Origin: Antilocapra americana
Lineage: Eukaryota > Chordata > Mammalia > Artiodactyla > Antilocapridae
Assembly (NCBI GenBank): GCA_007570785.1
Contig: ML660213.1
Coordinates: 584,994 to 648,993 of the forward strand
DNA length: 64,000 nucleotides
Reading direction: 5' to 3'
Under the pieces are notes generated by a model that did not search any database, had not been told where the DNA came from, and saw nothing but the letters and a program-made list of their open reading frames with translations. Of the stretch, positions 43,161-54,699 are shown piece by piece (positions within the stretch are counted from its first letter, which is position 1; the number at the start of each line of letters is the position of its first letter). A program made the translations under genes and the position numbers.

Positions 43161-45551
43161 AAAAGTTGAATTTCTTCTAAGCACGCCTCTCTGGCCTTCA
43201 ATAGGGCAGTGGTCTAGATAAATGATTGACAATTGGCTCTCTGGGAGAAGAGAAACATTCATCTGAAGTATCTGCAGGGTTCTAATGGTATAAATATTTC
43301 CAGTATGAATGATTTCAAACTATCAACCTGATAGTCACTGAATGCCAAGTTTAAATGTGATTCTGCAATCAAGACAGGAGAGCTGTTACAGAATCTGGCT
43401 CTAGCACATCCTTGGAAGAGTGACAGTTCTTAAGGAAAGGGAAGATACTGACCAGAAACAGCACTGCCCAAACCCCACGTGATAGTAAGATATAAATAAT
43501 AAAACAGGATTGTGGGAAACACTTTCAGCTTTCAAACAGGGAATGCTTAAATTCTTTATTCGACCTTCTAACTGTGAAACAGGTGATGAGAATCTCGCTA
43601 CTCTTTGCTTAAATTACTTTTTCTCTTCTCATTTTGAGCAAGTTGCTGACTCACCACAGTTCAGTGTTTTCTTTCTTTTCACTTGGACTATTTTTTCACT
43701 TTAAAATTGCTTTTCCTCATGCAGCGGCTTTTCTTATTTTTATTTCAATTTAGCCGTAGAGAGTCATAAATTGGCACTTTACTGTTTGTCAATAAGAGCT
43801 CTATAAACCAGTCCACGCCTAGGAAAGATATGGGATTGAGGCCTAAGATTGATTCTAGTTAGTATTTAGTTAGAATGATCACAGAAGATATTCCTTGGCA
43901 AAAAACCCATTTCAAAACCTTTAAAGAAAAAAGTGAAATACTTCCAAGTCTTTTCTACCTAAAAGTATCTGCCAATTTTAAAAAAGCACCAGCAATGTAG
44001 CTCTATGATTTTCCTATTTTCTATGGCAGAAGAAGAACCATAATATTTATCCTGTCTAACATGACTCAGTTTGATCCATCTGCTTCCCTGACTAAATCTC
44101 TTTCAGAAATTCCCTGTACAATTTACTACCTTGAATTCACATTGAATTATACATAAGAATATTTTCCCCCTACACAACCACTCAGTATGGGGAGCCTTGA
44201 AAAATGTTTTTAGTAGTGTATACATAAGTTCAACGTTTTGACAATTTTATTTGAGATCTCCTAATCATTCTTATTGGCTACACTTAAATAGAGAGGATGA
44301 CTGGAGCTGTTTTTCATGGCTTCCCTGATTGTTGTTATTTTAATTAAATGTTTATGTGGTTCAATCTCACCAAAGAAGGAAAACAAACTTTTTTTTTTCA
44401 CACGGTGATCTGTTCTGACTTGAAAAACATGCAATATATTTCTAAATTTGGTGTCTGCCACTATACATTATCAGAGATGAATACATCTCTGAAAAGTGTG
44501 CATGACCAAGTTTTCACATCCTATTTGGTATGCTGATAATTCAGTCTGTCTGCTTTATCATCACTTTAACTTGTCTAGGCCACCAAAGATCAATGGGAAC
44601 TTAAAATTAACTGTAGGTAGCTATTCAAAAAGAATATTGCTGCAGATATAAAAATGCACATGTGGTTATGAAGAAGAAAAGTCAATTTCACTGTATTATA
44701 TCATGCATACATCTCTTAAAATTGCTTTATCAATATCTGATATGTGGCAAAAATAAGTAAAATAAACAAGTGGCATTCTCCTTTTCTCTACTTTCTGTCA
44801 TTTCATATTAGATTTAATGAAAACACTCTGATTCAGTACATCCTGTGGAGAATAGGGAAAATATTTCCCTGTAGGTTTTGCTATTCAGTGGTTATTAAAG
44901 AGATGCTGGATAGATGTATTTTTTTCTAAGACATTGATTTTGCTATTATGATCCTTCAATAACTGGGATTTATAGAGCAGTGTTTTCATCTGTGTAGTCT
45001 GAAGTGAGAGGAAGCTTGATGAAAGATTTAATTATTTATTGGCAAGGACAAAAGGGATTTTTATAGTTTATTAAGAAAAAGCAATGTCTTAATAAAATAA
45101 AAATATTATTTATTTCTGAGATGTCAATAAACATGGAAATATGTCATACAGCACAATGTTTCAATCTTCTCAGAAAAACTTCTTGATATTTCTTACATAA
45201 ATCAGAACAGTTTGTTACTTGTTCATATTTGAGCTACGAGATAAAAACTGCCAACAAGAAAGTTAAATTCCACATAGACTTAGAATGATAGAAAAACATT
45301 GGTAATATTCAATAGACATTAGAGAAATTGCAAAGAAAGATTACAATGGAGGAGATTGAAAGAGAAATGCATTTCACTTGAATACAGAAAAGGGCCATAG
45401 AGGCCATATCTTGGTGCCTACTCTGCAGCTACTGAAAACTGCGCTTTCTAAAGTCCACAATACAGAACTTGGTAAATTGTTTATAACTAGTAATAGCAAT
45501 AATAATTTAATTTGAAAAAATACTAGATGGCTGGTAAAATTAGAATAGACA
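43161..45551. other. 2.4 kb without recognisable repeats or genes
   Basis: The longest stretch in the window where I recognise no repeat family at all. Short frames (43510-43704, 44348-44536, 44744-44929) show no domain or start context. May be unique intergenic DNA. Confidence 0.5.
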
Positions 45552-46062
45552 ATGGTCCACCTGCCAGTGTGGGAGAAATGGGTTCAATCCCTGATCCAGG
45601 AAGATCCCACATGCTTTGGAGCAACTAAATTGGTGCACCACAGCTAGAGCCTGAGAACCGCAATTACTGGGCCTAGTTGCTGCAACTATTGAAGCCCACA
45701 TGCCCTAGAGTCAATGCTTGGCAGCAAGAGAAACCACTGCAATGAGAAGCCTGCTCACCGCAGCTAAGAGTAGCCCCCACTCACCGCCCTAGTGGCTCAG
45801 ACGGTCAAGCGTCTGTCTACAATGCCGGAGAACTGGGCTCAATCCCTGGGTCGGGAAGATCCCCTGGAGAAGGAAATGGCAGCCTACTCCATTACTATTG
45901 CCTGGAAAATCCCAAGGACAGAGGAGCCTTGTAGGCTACAGTCCATGGGGTTGCAAAGAGTCGGACACGACTGAGTGACTCCACTTCTACTCACCACAAC
46001 TATAGAAAGTTTGTGCAGCAACAAAGATCCAATACAGCCAGGAGGAAAAACAACAACAACAA
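45552..46062 (+). mobile_element. CHR-2 SINE, sense, split by a younger SINE
   Basis: Left piece 45552-45785 ('tgggttcaatccctgatcca', 'ttggtgcaccacagctagag', 'gaagcccacatgccctagag'), right piece 45989-46062 ('actcaccacaactatagaaa', 'acaaagatccaatacagcc', then CAA-repeats). The upstream edge is uncertain. Confidence 0.88.
45786..45988 (+). mobile_element. Bov-tA SINE inserted into CHR-2, with 7-base duplication
   Basis: Well-preserved sense copy (CCTAGTGGCTCAGACGG start, GTCGGACACGACTGAGTGAC tail). Flanked by ACTCACC at 45779-45785 and 45989-45995. Second case in this window of Bov-tA inside CHR-2. Confidence 0.93.
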
Positions 46063-46882
46063 CAAAACTGATCAGACGTAAGCAACGTAAATGGATAATA
46101 AGTAATTTCAAATCCTTTGCTATCACATGGTTTAGAAGAAAAAGAAAAGGAATAGGATCATGTGGAGCTCTTATTCTACTCTTTATACTAAGAAAATACA
46201 GTTGAAATTCCGCAACCTTCATTCTTGTTTCTTCAAAAGACAATAGAGTACTTTACATATTGGATACATATTCAAATTCTAGGGCACTTTTGTAAGTGGT
46301 CTCTGTTCATTAAAAGTGTGTGTGTGTGTTGTGTTATACAGAGTCTCTCTCTCTGTGTGTCCTGGTGTGTTTATCAGTTTAAATGTCTGCCTACTCATTC
46401 AGCTAAATAATGGCAAGCTTCTAAGAACAGGATTTAAGATTATGTATTACCACCACTTAGATAAGGAATCAAAATTATGTTCTCCAACCAGTATTTATCA
46501 GAACTTTGAAAGATTCTTAGCAAAATCACAGTTAATAATACAGCAACCCTTTATTCCTTATTTGCTATAGCTCTCTTAATAAATTTGGAGAGGTTGGGAC
46601 ATTAGCACCAGAAGATTTAGGCATTCTTCAGTCAGCTGGCCATAACCACACATTGTACCAACATTCTTCCTCTTCTTACTCCAAGCACTAATTTATATAG
46701 GTATCAGCAAAGACAATATGCTAAGCACATCCCCAACTCAAGATTCAGTAACATTAAATGATCATCAGGGGCTAGATTTCAGAAACTAAGAATCAGAGGG
46801 GTTTACTTCCTTATTTTATCATAGCCTTAGAATTTTACATTGAAAGTGGATGCAGATTGGTTGCTGAAACCTGACACCTCAT
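46063..46882. other. Unassigned sequence with short TG and TC runs
   Basis: GT units at 46316-46329 and TC/TG runs to about 46372. No repeat family or gene recognised. Frames 46225-46570 cross these runs and have no domain. Confidence 0.4.
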
Positions 46883-47777
46883 TCGATTCAGTTCAGTTAC
46901 TCAGTCCTGTCCAACTTTATGACCCCATGAATCACATCACACCAGGCCTTCCTGTCCATCAACAACTCCTGGAGTCCACCCAAACCCATGTCTATCGAAT
47001 CGGTGATGCCATCCAGCCATCTCATCTTCTGTCATCCCCTTCTCCTCCTGCCTTCAATCTTTCCCAATATCAGGATATTTTCCAATGAGTCAGCTCTTTG
47101 CATCAGGTGGCCAAAGTATTGGAGTTTCAGCTTCAACATCAGTCCCTCCAATGAACACCTAGGACTGATCTCCTTTAGGATGGACTGGTTGGATCTCCTT
47201 GCAGTCCAAGGGACTCTCAAGAGTCTTCTCCAACACCACAGTTCAAAAGCATCAATTCTTTGGCACTCAGCTTTCTTTATAGTCCAACTCTCACATCCAT
47301 ACATGACTACTGGAAAAATCATAGCCTTGACTAGACAGACCTTTGTTGGCAAAGTAATGTTTCTGCTTTTTAGTATGCTTTCTAGGTTGGTCATAACTTT
47401 CCTTCCAAGGAGTAAGTGTATTTTAATTTCATGGCTGCAGTCACCATCTGCAGTGATTTTGGAGCTCAGAAAAATAGTCAGCCACAGTTTCCCCATATAT
47501 CTGCCATGAAGTAATGGGACTGGATGCCATGTTCTCAGTTTTCTGAATGTTGAGCTTTAAGCCAAATTCTTCACTCTCCTCTTTCACTCTCATCAAGAGG
47601 CTCTTTAGTTCTTCACTTTCTGCCATAAGGATGGTGTCATCTGCATATCTAAGGTTATTGATATTTCTCCTAACAATCTTGATTCCAGCTTGTTCTTCCT
47701 CCAGCCCAGCTTTTCTCATAATGTACTCTGCATATAAGTTAAATAAGCAGGGTGAAAATATACATCCTTGACATGAA
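46883..47777 (-). mobile_element. BovB 3' half, antisense
   Basis: The terminus is at the left (GATTCAGTTCAGTTACTCAG). It passes the C-terminal region (minus-strand frame 47032-47496, with M-Y-G-C-E-S-W-T-I-K-K-A) and the RT palm (47441-47719, Y-A-D-D-T-I-L-M-A, catalytic residues intact). Ends near TCCTTGACATG, within the palm. A frameshift separates the two frames. Confidence 0.96.
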
Positions 47778-48420
47778 GCTAGGAACAGTGTGACTCGTGA
47801 GTGGTAGAATAAGACCAGTTGGAACTTTGTAGATCATTTGTTAGCATCCCATCAAGAATCTTAAAGCCCTGGTGATGGTTAAAATGGTAGATAGCCTAGA
47901 AATGGCTATTCTTGCATGTGAAACAAAATATGTGGGTAAAATGCCTCTGGTGTAGAGTCACATATGGCATCGTCATATATGGTAAATGGTTTCTGTTTGA
48001 TTGGTCTCTTGTAAAAACATATGTATCTGATTGACCCAACGTAGTGTATATAAGCGGTGGCTGAGAAGAAAGAGGAACTGCCTGGATGTTGATAGCATTA
48101 CACCATTAGCATCTACAGAGCTTGGATTCTAGCTCATGTGGTCAGACCACGGTGCCTAGATGGCTGACCTCTGGGCTGTAGGAGGTCAAGAGAGATGTAA
48201 TGCTAATCAATCATATTTTGGCAGGCAAGACCAGGGCTAGAAATGGAAAATAAATGGAGGGCCTTTGAAGAGGAAATGGTTTTTAACTATCTTGAAATTT
48301 TGCAGAGTAAAACAAACATGAGATCCTCATGTTTCAAAACTTTATTGCATGTATATGTATAATTATTTTACTGTCGTAAGAATAAAATAGCAAAACAAGG
48401 CAGAGATGCTATATACTCAC
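47778..48420. other. Unassigned block with promoter-like motifs
   Basis: Contains GATTGGTCT (near 48000), then TGATTGACC and a TATATAAG (48048-48055), followed by balanced-GC sequence with paired 'atgtaatgctaatcaatcat'-like text. This arrangement recalls a promoter or a solitary LTR, but no LTR ends, duplication or family was recognised. Confidence 0.25.
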
Positions 48421-48747
48421 ATAGAAAATTAGCTATTGATGGAAAATGTTTACGTTTGAATAGCAATCAAAACTGAAATGTAGGTCTTTCCCTCTATTTT
48501 GACTTTCTTTTAAGAGGCTTTTGAATTGTGCAATCAGTGCCAAGTTTTCCCTAAAATGCCAGGCAAGCAATGAAGTCATTATACACCTTCTATAAGCAAA
48601 TATATTATTTATTTGACACACCAGGTAAAATACAAGGACTGCTAAGAGTAATTCTACCGTACTGGGATTTATTTTGGTCTGATTTACTTTAAACATGCTG
48701 ATTATTCACTTTTTTTCTTATGTATCTACGTTCACCTGCATTATTGT

Positions 48748-48912
48748 CCTCAGTTGCTCAGTTGTACCTGACTCTTTCCAAATAAGAATACTGGAATGGG
48801 TTGCCATTTGCTTCTCCAGGGGATCTTCCCTACCCAGGGATCGAACCCACATCTCATTCATCTCCTGCATTGGCAAGTGGCTTCTTCACCACTCAGCCAC
48901 CTGAGAAGCCCT
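48748..48912 (-). mobile_element. Bov-tA-type SINE, antisense, internal deletion
   Basis: Tail TCAGTTGCTCAGTTGTACC joins directly at CTTTCCAAATAAGAATACTGG, missing about 50 bases of the normal body. Head complete (GCCACCTGAGAAGCCC). Confidence 0.92.
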
Positions 48913-48943
48913 TATCTACATTAGCATGTTCCCAATTATTATT

Positions 48944-48979
48944 TATTTATTGTTTTATTTATTCATAAAACAATAAATA
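48944..48979. repeat. Perfect 15-base inverted repeat
   Basis: TATTTATTGTTTTAT (48944-48958) and its exact reverse complement (48965-48979) around a 6-base loop TTATTC. AT-only except one G/C pair. Could form a hairpin; no T-run terminator or RNA context is known here. Confidence 0.9.
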
Positions 48980-49402
48980 GTAATATAGTCAGTTTACCCA
49001 GTATTGCAGCTTAGAATGAAGGTATCACCTTTATTTTTTTAGTGGAAAATAGTTATGCAAAACCTTAATATATAAAACATATAAAAATGAGGCTTTTTAA
49101 ATGATGCAAACCCAGAACTTCCATACACTTGATCTCTCTCTTCATGAAGCTAGGAGTTGAAAGTTACATCTATTTTAGAGAGATTGGAATTACAAGTTCT
49201 TGTCCTCTATCATTCAAAAGTATAGTGTTCTCTGTATAACCTCAGCCTCCTTATCAATAAACCAGTGTTATAAGGTGGAAAAGGGATGGTTATAAAGACA
49301 AACACATCAAAAAATTTTATGAAAGTCTATTGTAAAACTGTTTTGGTATTTATAGTTTTTTTAATTATTGCATTCAAAATGTTTTGAACAATTAATTATG
49401 TA

Positions 49403-49479
49403 TTGGGCTGGACAAAAATTTTGTTTTGCTGTAAAATCTTATAGAAAAAAAACCTGAGTGAACTCTCTGGCCAGCCCAA
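49403..49479. mobile_element. Mariner-type miniature element with TA duplication
   Basis: 77 bases with inverted ends TTGGGCTGG and CCAGCCCAA, flanked by TA (49401-49402 and 49480-49481). The interior 'gctgtaaaatcttatagaaa' corresponds to the central part of ruminant mariner miniatures. No transposase coding sequence. Confidence 0.88.
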
Positions 49480-49481
49480 TA

Positions 49482-50877
49482 TAATTGAATTACTTTTGTT
49501 GTACACCCGAAACCAATACATCATTGTAAACCAACTATAATTTTTCCAAAAAAATTTTGTGAACAAATAAAAATATTTCCTTCCTCTTGTGATTCCAAAG
49601 AGTCCTTAGGATGTAGCATGGAAAGAAAATGTTAGCTGGACCATCATCATTTCCCATGTCTGATACAGGTTTTATAAGATTTGTCTTATAGAGATAGAGG
49701 TTATCATTACCCCATGAATTACTTGTGGATATGTTGGTCTCAGGGTACCTTGAGACTGACAAAAACAATGAAAAGCAGTTATGCAGGGCAGATGGTTTTA
49801 GAGTTAAACGGTATGTTGCCTAAAACCATATGTATGAAATCTTATTTTGTCTCCTCAAATATAAAATATGGGAAATCTATTAAATAATTTATGTAGTCAT
49901 CTTATTCTAATAATGAGGTGAACAAGAAAAGTAGAGGCTTTTTTCAATAATGCTGTCTTTGAATTTTTTATTTCTGAAGATGAGAAAAAGTTCTATTCAG
50001 AAAATTTCTTACTGTGGCCATTGTGCCATGCTTAAAAACCTATTTAGTGAAGGAGACATGATGTACAGACATGCAGAAGCACAAATTAAAACAACATAAA
50101 CTCATGTCTTTGTGACTGAATTGACTACAGTCTAAGTATTCAACTTCTGCTTTAGTGAATTCTCTTAAAAATATTAAAGCATTTTATTTATCAGTTCCAC
50201 TCCAGCTCATTTTCATGAGTCATCCCCATTTTCTTTCATCTTGTGATTTTTGTGACATTAAAGACGTCTTGTTGACCTCAACATGCCATCACATTCATGA
50301 AATTTGTCTCTCTGGAAGCCCACTCATCCTAACTTGTGCTCATTGCTATTCATGACTCCACAGTAACTCTCACCTTCCTCTGAATCCTAGCAACGAGCCA
50401 CATAGCAACAGTCACAGGGGTATTTTGGAACCATGTAATGTTCCATGGTAATAAATGTGAACTTCATTCTAATGAATATTGATTGATACCAGTTTTCATC
50501 AATATTAACACTGAATCCTTAAATCTGTGAGCTGAATGTTGGTGTAAACCTGGCAGGCCAAACAGAGGTTGGTAGATTTGAACAGATAAGCTAAACTTTT
50601 GGCGAATGTACTACTTGGGTCTGTTAGCCCTGCTGCAAAGACCTTGCTTACTGCATGCTCTAACAACATACTAGATACTTATTTTCTTTCAGAGGTGGCT
50701 GACATATTGTTATGGGCTACTATCTTTTCCTATACATTAATATCATATTTTCTTTGGTCAAAAGATGTCCATGATGAATTTTAACATGCAAAGTATTCTA
50801 AAACAGCATTGAAGAAATCATCCAAGCTTTAATGTTGACACCAATTGTACTATTCATCATCAATATTCTAGTGGTGC
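49482..50877. other. No recognisable gene or repeat
   Basis: About 1.4 kb. The frames (49681-49887, 50155-50355, 50599-50784) have no recognisable domains. Confidence 0.4.
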
Positions 50878-50888
50878 TATTTGATTAT

Positions 50889-51119
50889 CGTTGTTGTTTC
50901 CTCACTAAGCAATGTCTGACTCTTTGCAACCCCATGGAGTGTAGCCCAACAAGTTCCTCAGTCCTCCACTGTCTCCTGGAGTTTGTTGAAATTCATGTCT
51001 ATTGAGTCAGGGATGCTATATAAGCATTTCATCCTCTATCGCCCTCTTCTTTCGCTTTCAATCTTTCCCAGCACCAGGGTCTTTTACAATGAGTAGGCTG
51101 CGTGCATCAGGTGGCAAAG
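50889..51119 (-). mobile_element. BovB 3' end stub with 11-base target-site duplication, antisense
   Basis: Only the last ~230 bases of BovB, reversed (GTTGTTGTTTCCTCACTAAG to GGTGGCAAAG). Perfect duplication TATTTGATTAT at 50878-50888 and 51120-51130, which shows it inserted by target-primed reverse transcription as a severely truncated copy. Confidence 0.95.
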
Positions 51120-51419
51120 TATTTGATTATACTCTGAAGCTAAATACCAGAAAATATGGCAAATGAGGTTGGCTAGAAGTAAAACTCTACTAACTGTATG
51201 CTTTATCAAATGCCATGGTCTTTGGGGCACAACAGCTTGTTAAGACTGTTATTGACCATGCAAACAATTATGAACACAGCACACTTTGATCAGTTCCTTC
51301 TATTTATTTATTTTTTTGAAGATGGAATAAAAGCATCTTCACACAAAGGAGAACCGAATGTCTGTTAAATGTCTTCAAATACCCCGAAGCCATCATTTTA
51401 CTGTGGTCTGTACAAGAGC

Positions 51420-51965
51420 TCATTTTTCCTGCGTAACAAACTATTCCAAGTCTTAGTGCTTTGATATGACAACTGATTATTTGCTTACAATTCCACGGTT
51501 CAGCAATTTTGGTTCAGCTCAACTGAGATGGAGCAAGTATGCTCTATATGGTTTTGGCTGGGCTCACTCTGACATCTGCAGTCAACTAGACATAGAAGTC
51601 TCGCTGGTATGCCTGGTGGTGGCATGGCTATCAGCAGGGATAATGCAAGTAAGTGGGCATCTCCTACTCATCAGCTACTAGCCTCCTCCAGGCCTGTTCA
51701 CACGTGGTGGCCATAGGCTCAAGTGCAAGTGAGGGCAATTGCCAATATATGTAAGCACTATTCCAACCTTTTCCTGGCTCAAGTGTGGTAACATCCCATT
51801 GGCCAAAATCAGTCCCATGGTCGAAGTCAGATTCCTAGGGTGGAGAAATGGACTCCACTTCTACATGGATGTAAGGTCCAAGTCGCATTGCAAAAGGTAT
51901 TTACGTAAAGATGCAAAAATCAAACATAAAATAGTGCCAGTTTTGCAACTGCTCGCAACTCAAGT
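51420..51965 (+). mobile_element. Old mammalian interspersed repeat, family not named
   Basis: Text such as 'tgcgtaacaaactattccaa', 'ggttcagcaattttggttca', 'gctgggctcactctgacatc', 'acatcccattggccaaaatc' and 'gggtggagaaatggactcca' follows a well-known dispersed mammalian repeat that I cannot name safely. It explains frames 51466-51681 and 51739-51978. Confidence 0.55.
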
Positions 51966-51989
51966 TCTAGATTATTGACAACAGTAGTG

Positions 51990-52205
51990 TATCAGACTGT
52001 GTGGATTTGGACCCCAGAGCCATCGAGAACTTTCTAGCTGAACTTGGACAAATTTTATGGCCTATCTGTGCAAACTTCCTTCATATATTAACAGATATAC
52101 TTTCTCGGGATCTTCTCATAGGGAAACATAAAGATTAAGTAAGCTACATCTCACATGCTTTGAAGAGTACTCAGCATGCAATAAGATATCAATAAATGTC
52201 AGATA
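51990..52205 (+). mobile_element. MIR SINE relic, sense
   Basis: Shows 'actgtgtggatttggacccc', 'gctgaacttggacaaatttt', 'ctatctgtgcaaacttcc' and ends 'aagatatcaataaatgtcag', the standard MIR order with its 3' end. Confidence 0.75.
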
Positions 52206-52439
52206 TTCTTATCTTGGGAATAGAAATATTATGCGTTATTAAGGATCAATATGTGCTATCTTTAAGTCTGAGTTGAATGTCCCCATCAACATAGTCTTTC
52301 TCTACATGCACACATCATTTGCTGTTATCTAAGTCTTATATTTTGTTCATCACATCATCATTTTCACATTCAGATTTCTTTGTTAATAGCACAGTATTGA
52401 TGTTTCTTTTTTAAAAAATGGAATTCCTATTATTTGGGC

Positions 52440-52862
52440 CCTGGTTGAACTTTTTGCCCTTGGAGCACACAAAGCCTTTTCAAATTCAGGGCCTTCACAC
52501 TTGATCTTCTCTGTTGGGAGCGCTTTTATCCCTCTCTTCCCATGATTGATTCCATCTCATGATTCAGATCTCATATCAAATATCATTTTTCAAAAATGGT
52601 ATCTCTGATCATAAGGCCAAAAGGAATCCCTCTCCTGCATTACATGAGCTCATTATCACTTGGTCAGTTTTACTGACCTGCACAGATTACTACTAAAAAT
52701 ACTACTCTGCACACATAACTCTAAAAATGTTTGTCATCCTCCCCACCTTGAATGGAAGCTCATTAGTGCAGGAACTAAGTCTATTTTTTGGTAGGTATAT
52801 ATTCCAAATACCTAGAGGTGTGTCTTATACATGACAGGTTTTCAATAAGTATTTGATAAACT
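52440..52862 (+). mobile_element. L2 3' end, sense
   Basis: Almost the full L2 3' region: 'cagggccttcacacttgatc', 'catgattcagatctcatatc', 'tggtatctctgatcataagg', 'gcattacatgagctcattat', 'aatggaagctcattagtgca' and the end 'tttcaataagtatttgataa'. Clear family order despite strong divergence. Confidence 0.85.
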
Positions 52863-54699
52863 ACAGAAAACATGCTCTAGTTCTATGTATCCTACTGTTC
52901 TTGACACTGCATTTACTCTGAGTTGACTCTTAGTAAATGTCTGTTTAATAAAGGAGGCATAACTTACTCAGCTTGTCTGTATACTGGCATTTTATGGAGG
53001 TCATTAGTCACTGACCTCCATAAACTCATTAAGAATGAATTTTATATTCAAAATGAGAACTAAAACATCAAGCTGGAAGTGATGCCAAGGACCCAAGGAA
53101 ACTTGTGTATACAGAACAAAAGAAATGGATATGCTTGAAAGCAGTAATTCAGTTAGGTCTCTATTATCTGTGCTAATGAAGAAGAGCAATGAAACAGATG
53201 ATCCATAGCAACAGATAATGAAAAACTATTTGCAGTTAACTCTGGAATGCATTACTGAGAGTCCCTAACTTATAAACAGGTTATGTTCCAAAAGGTTGAT
53301 TGTAAATAGGTTATTTTGGATGCAGAATTCATTTTTCTAAAAAATAATATACCTGATATATGGTGCTAACAGTATTTAGTAACTAAAAGGCAGGTAGAAC
53401 ATGCTATATACAACTTTAGTAGAAACACATGGCTTCTAATTTCCAGACAGAAAAGTCTAAAATCTGTCCTCACTGCTATGAACCTGCTTCTTCCTACCCA
53501 GTCGAGAGGGAGCAAAAATTTCTTCCCTATCTCTGCTACCTTGAGCCCCAAAGGAAAGTCTCAGAAAGTTATGCTTCAAAGAAGAATGTTGTGAGTGGTG
53601 GGGCAGAGTCTGGGAGTGAAGGTTGGGACTCTAAGAAGGTTTGAGGGTGTAGGGCTACCATTATGAGAAATTCTCTGGCAGATGCATGGAGACCCCCATT
53701 GTAAAGAGCCCTCTGGAGGCAGGCAGCCTTCTGAAGGTGCCCAATACAGAGTGCGAGAGATCTTTGGGAATGACCTTAACATTGCTCCATGAATCATATT
53801 TCAGACTAATTTTAAACTTGAAGATTAAGAATAAATTACAAAGTGTTAGAGTTTTATAAGAGAGAATCTATAAAAGGAAGCAAAAATGGTAACTAACATT
53901 CATAATAACAGAAGAGTGAAACAGCTCAAATATTCATTACCTTGAATGGACATCAAGAGAATAGATGTTAACTGCAGAATGTAAATAAAATTAAACATTG
54001 CTGAACAGCTAAACTGTAGTATAAGTAAACTACAGTATCAGATAATATTTTACCAATATAACATTATGCGATAAGAAACATCCAAAATTACATGCACTAT
54101 ATTGTCTTGGTATAAAGTTAAATGCAACTAAAATAACTATAACATGCATAGATGTGACATAATTATATAAAAGAAATCAAGGGAATGATAAATCTGGAAG
54201 CTGAGTAACCATAATCTTGGGTGGGGCAAGAACAGAAATGGAGGACCTATGGTTCAATACAGATTATTATTATGGACAATATTTTTAAGCTTTGTCCTGA
54301 ATGCTGAATGTTCTTTTTATTCCCATAATACCATCTTTTAAACAATATTTATTTTATTTATTATCACATCATCTATATGCTAAATCTTTAAATGTCATTG
54401 TTCCTTGGTGTTTTGTTTTGCTTTTGTTCTTTTTTGATTTGTTAATGATGCTCCAGGCACATAAAATGAATTTTAAATAGAGTGGTCATGATACATGGCA
54501 TTGATTAGATGATACCTGAGCAAAGTTGAAGGAAAGTTGGAGAACTAGTCATGAGGTTATCTGTGAGAGAGCATCCCTGGAAATGGGAACATCAACTGCA
54601 CATGTCCGATAGTGGAACTTTCTTTACTTTTTAAGAAAAAAGTAAAGAAGCCAGGATAACTTGAGAGAAGTATGCAAGAGTAGACAGCAGAAAATGAGG
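52863..54699. other. Unassigned, with a more GC-balanced patch at 53410-53800
   Basis: No gene. The frame 53429-53644 contains a single C-P-H-C pair but no second cysteine pair, so no zinc ribbon. The 53262-53320 stretch ('gtccctaacttataaacagg', 'ttatgttccaaaaggttg') looks like the end of an old DNA transposon, not secure. Confidence 0.35.

Noticed and set aside
46988..47509. 173-residue plus-strand frame, longest in the window
   Set aside because: Exact shadow of antisense BovB; similar shadow frames appear at 23696-24202 and 28867-29193, which is what a repeated element gives.
53429..53644. Possible zinc-ribbon protein (C-P-H-C)
   Set aside because: Only one cysteine pair in 71 residues, no second pair, no conserved context.
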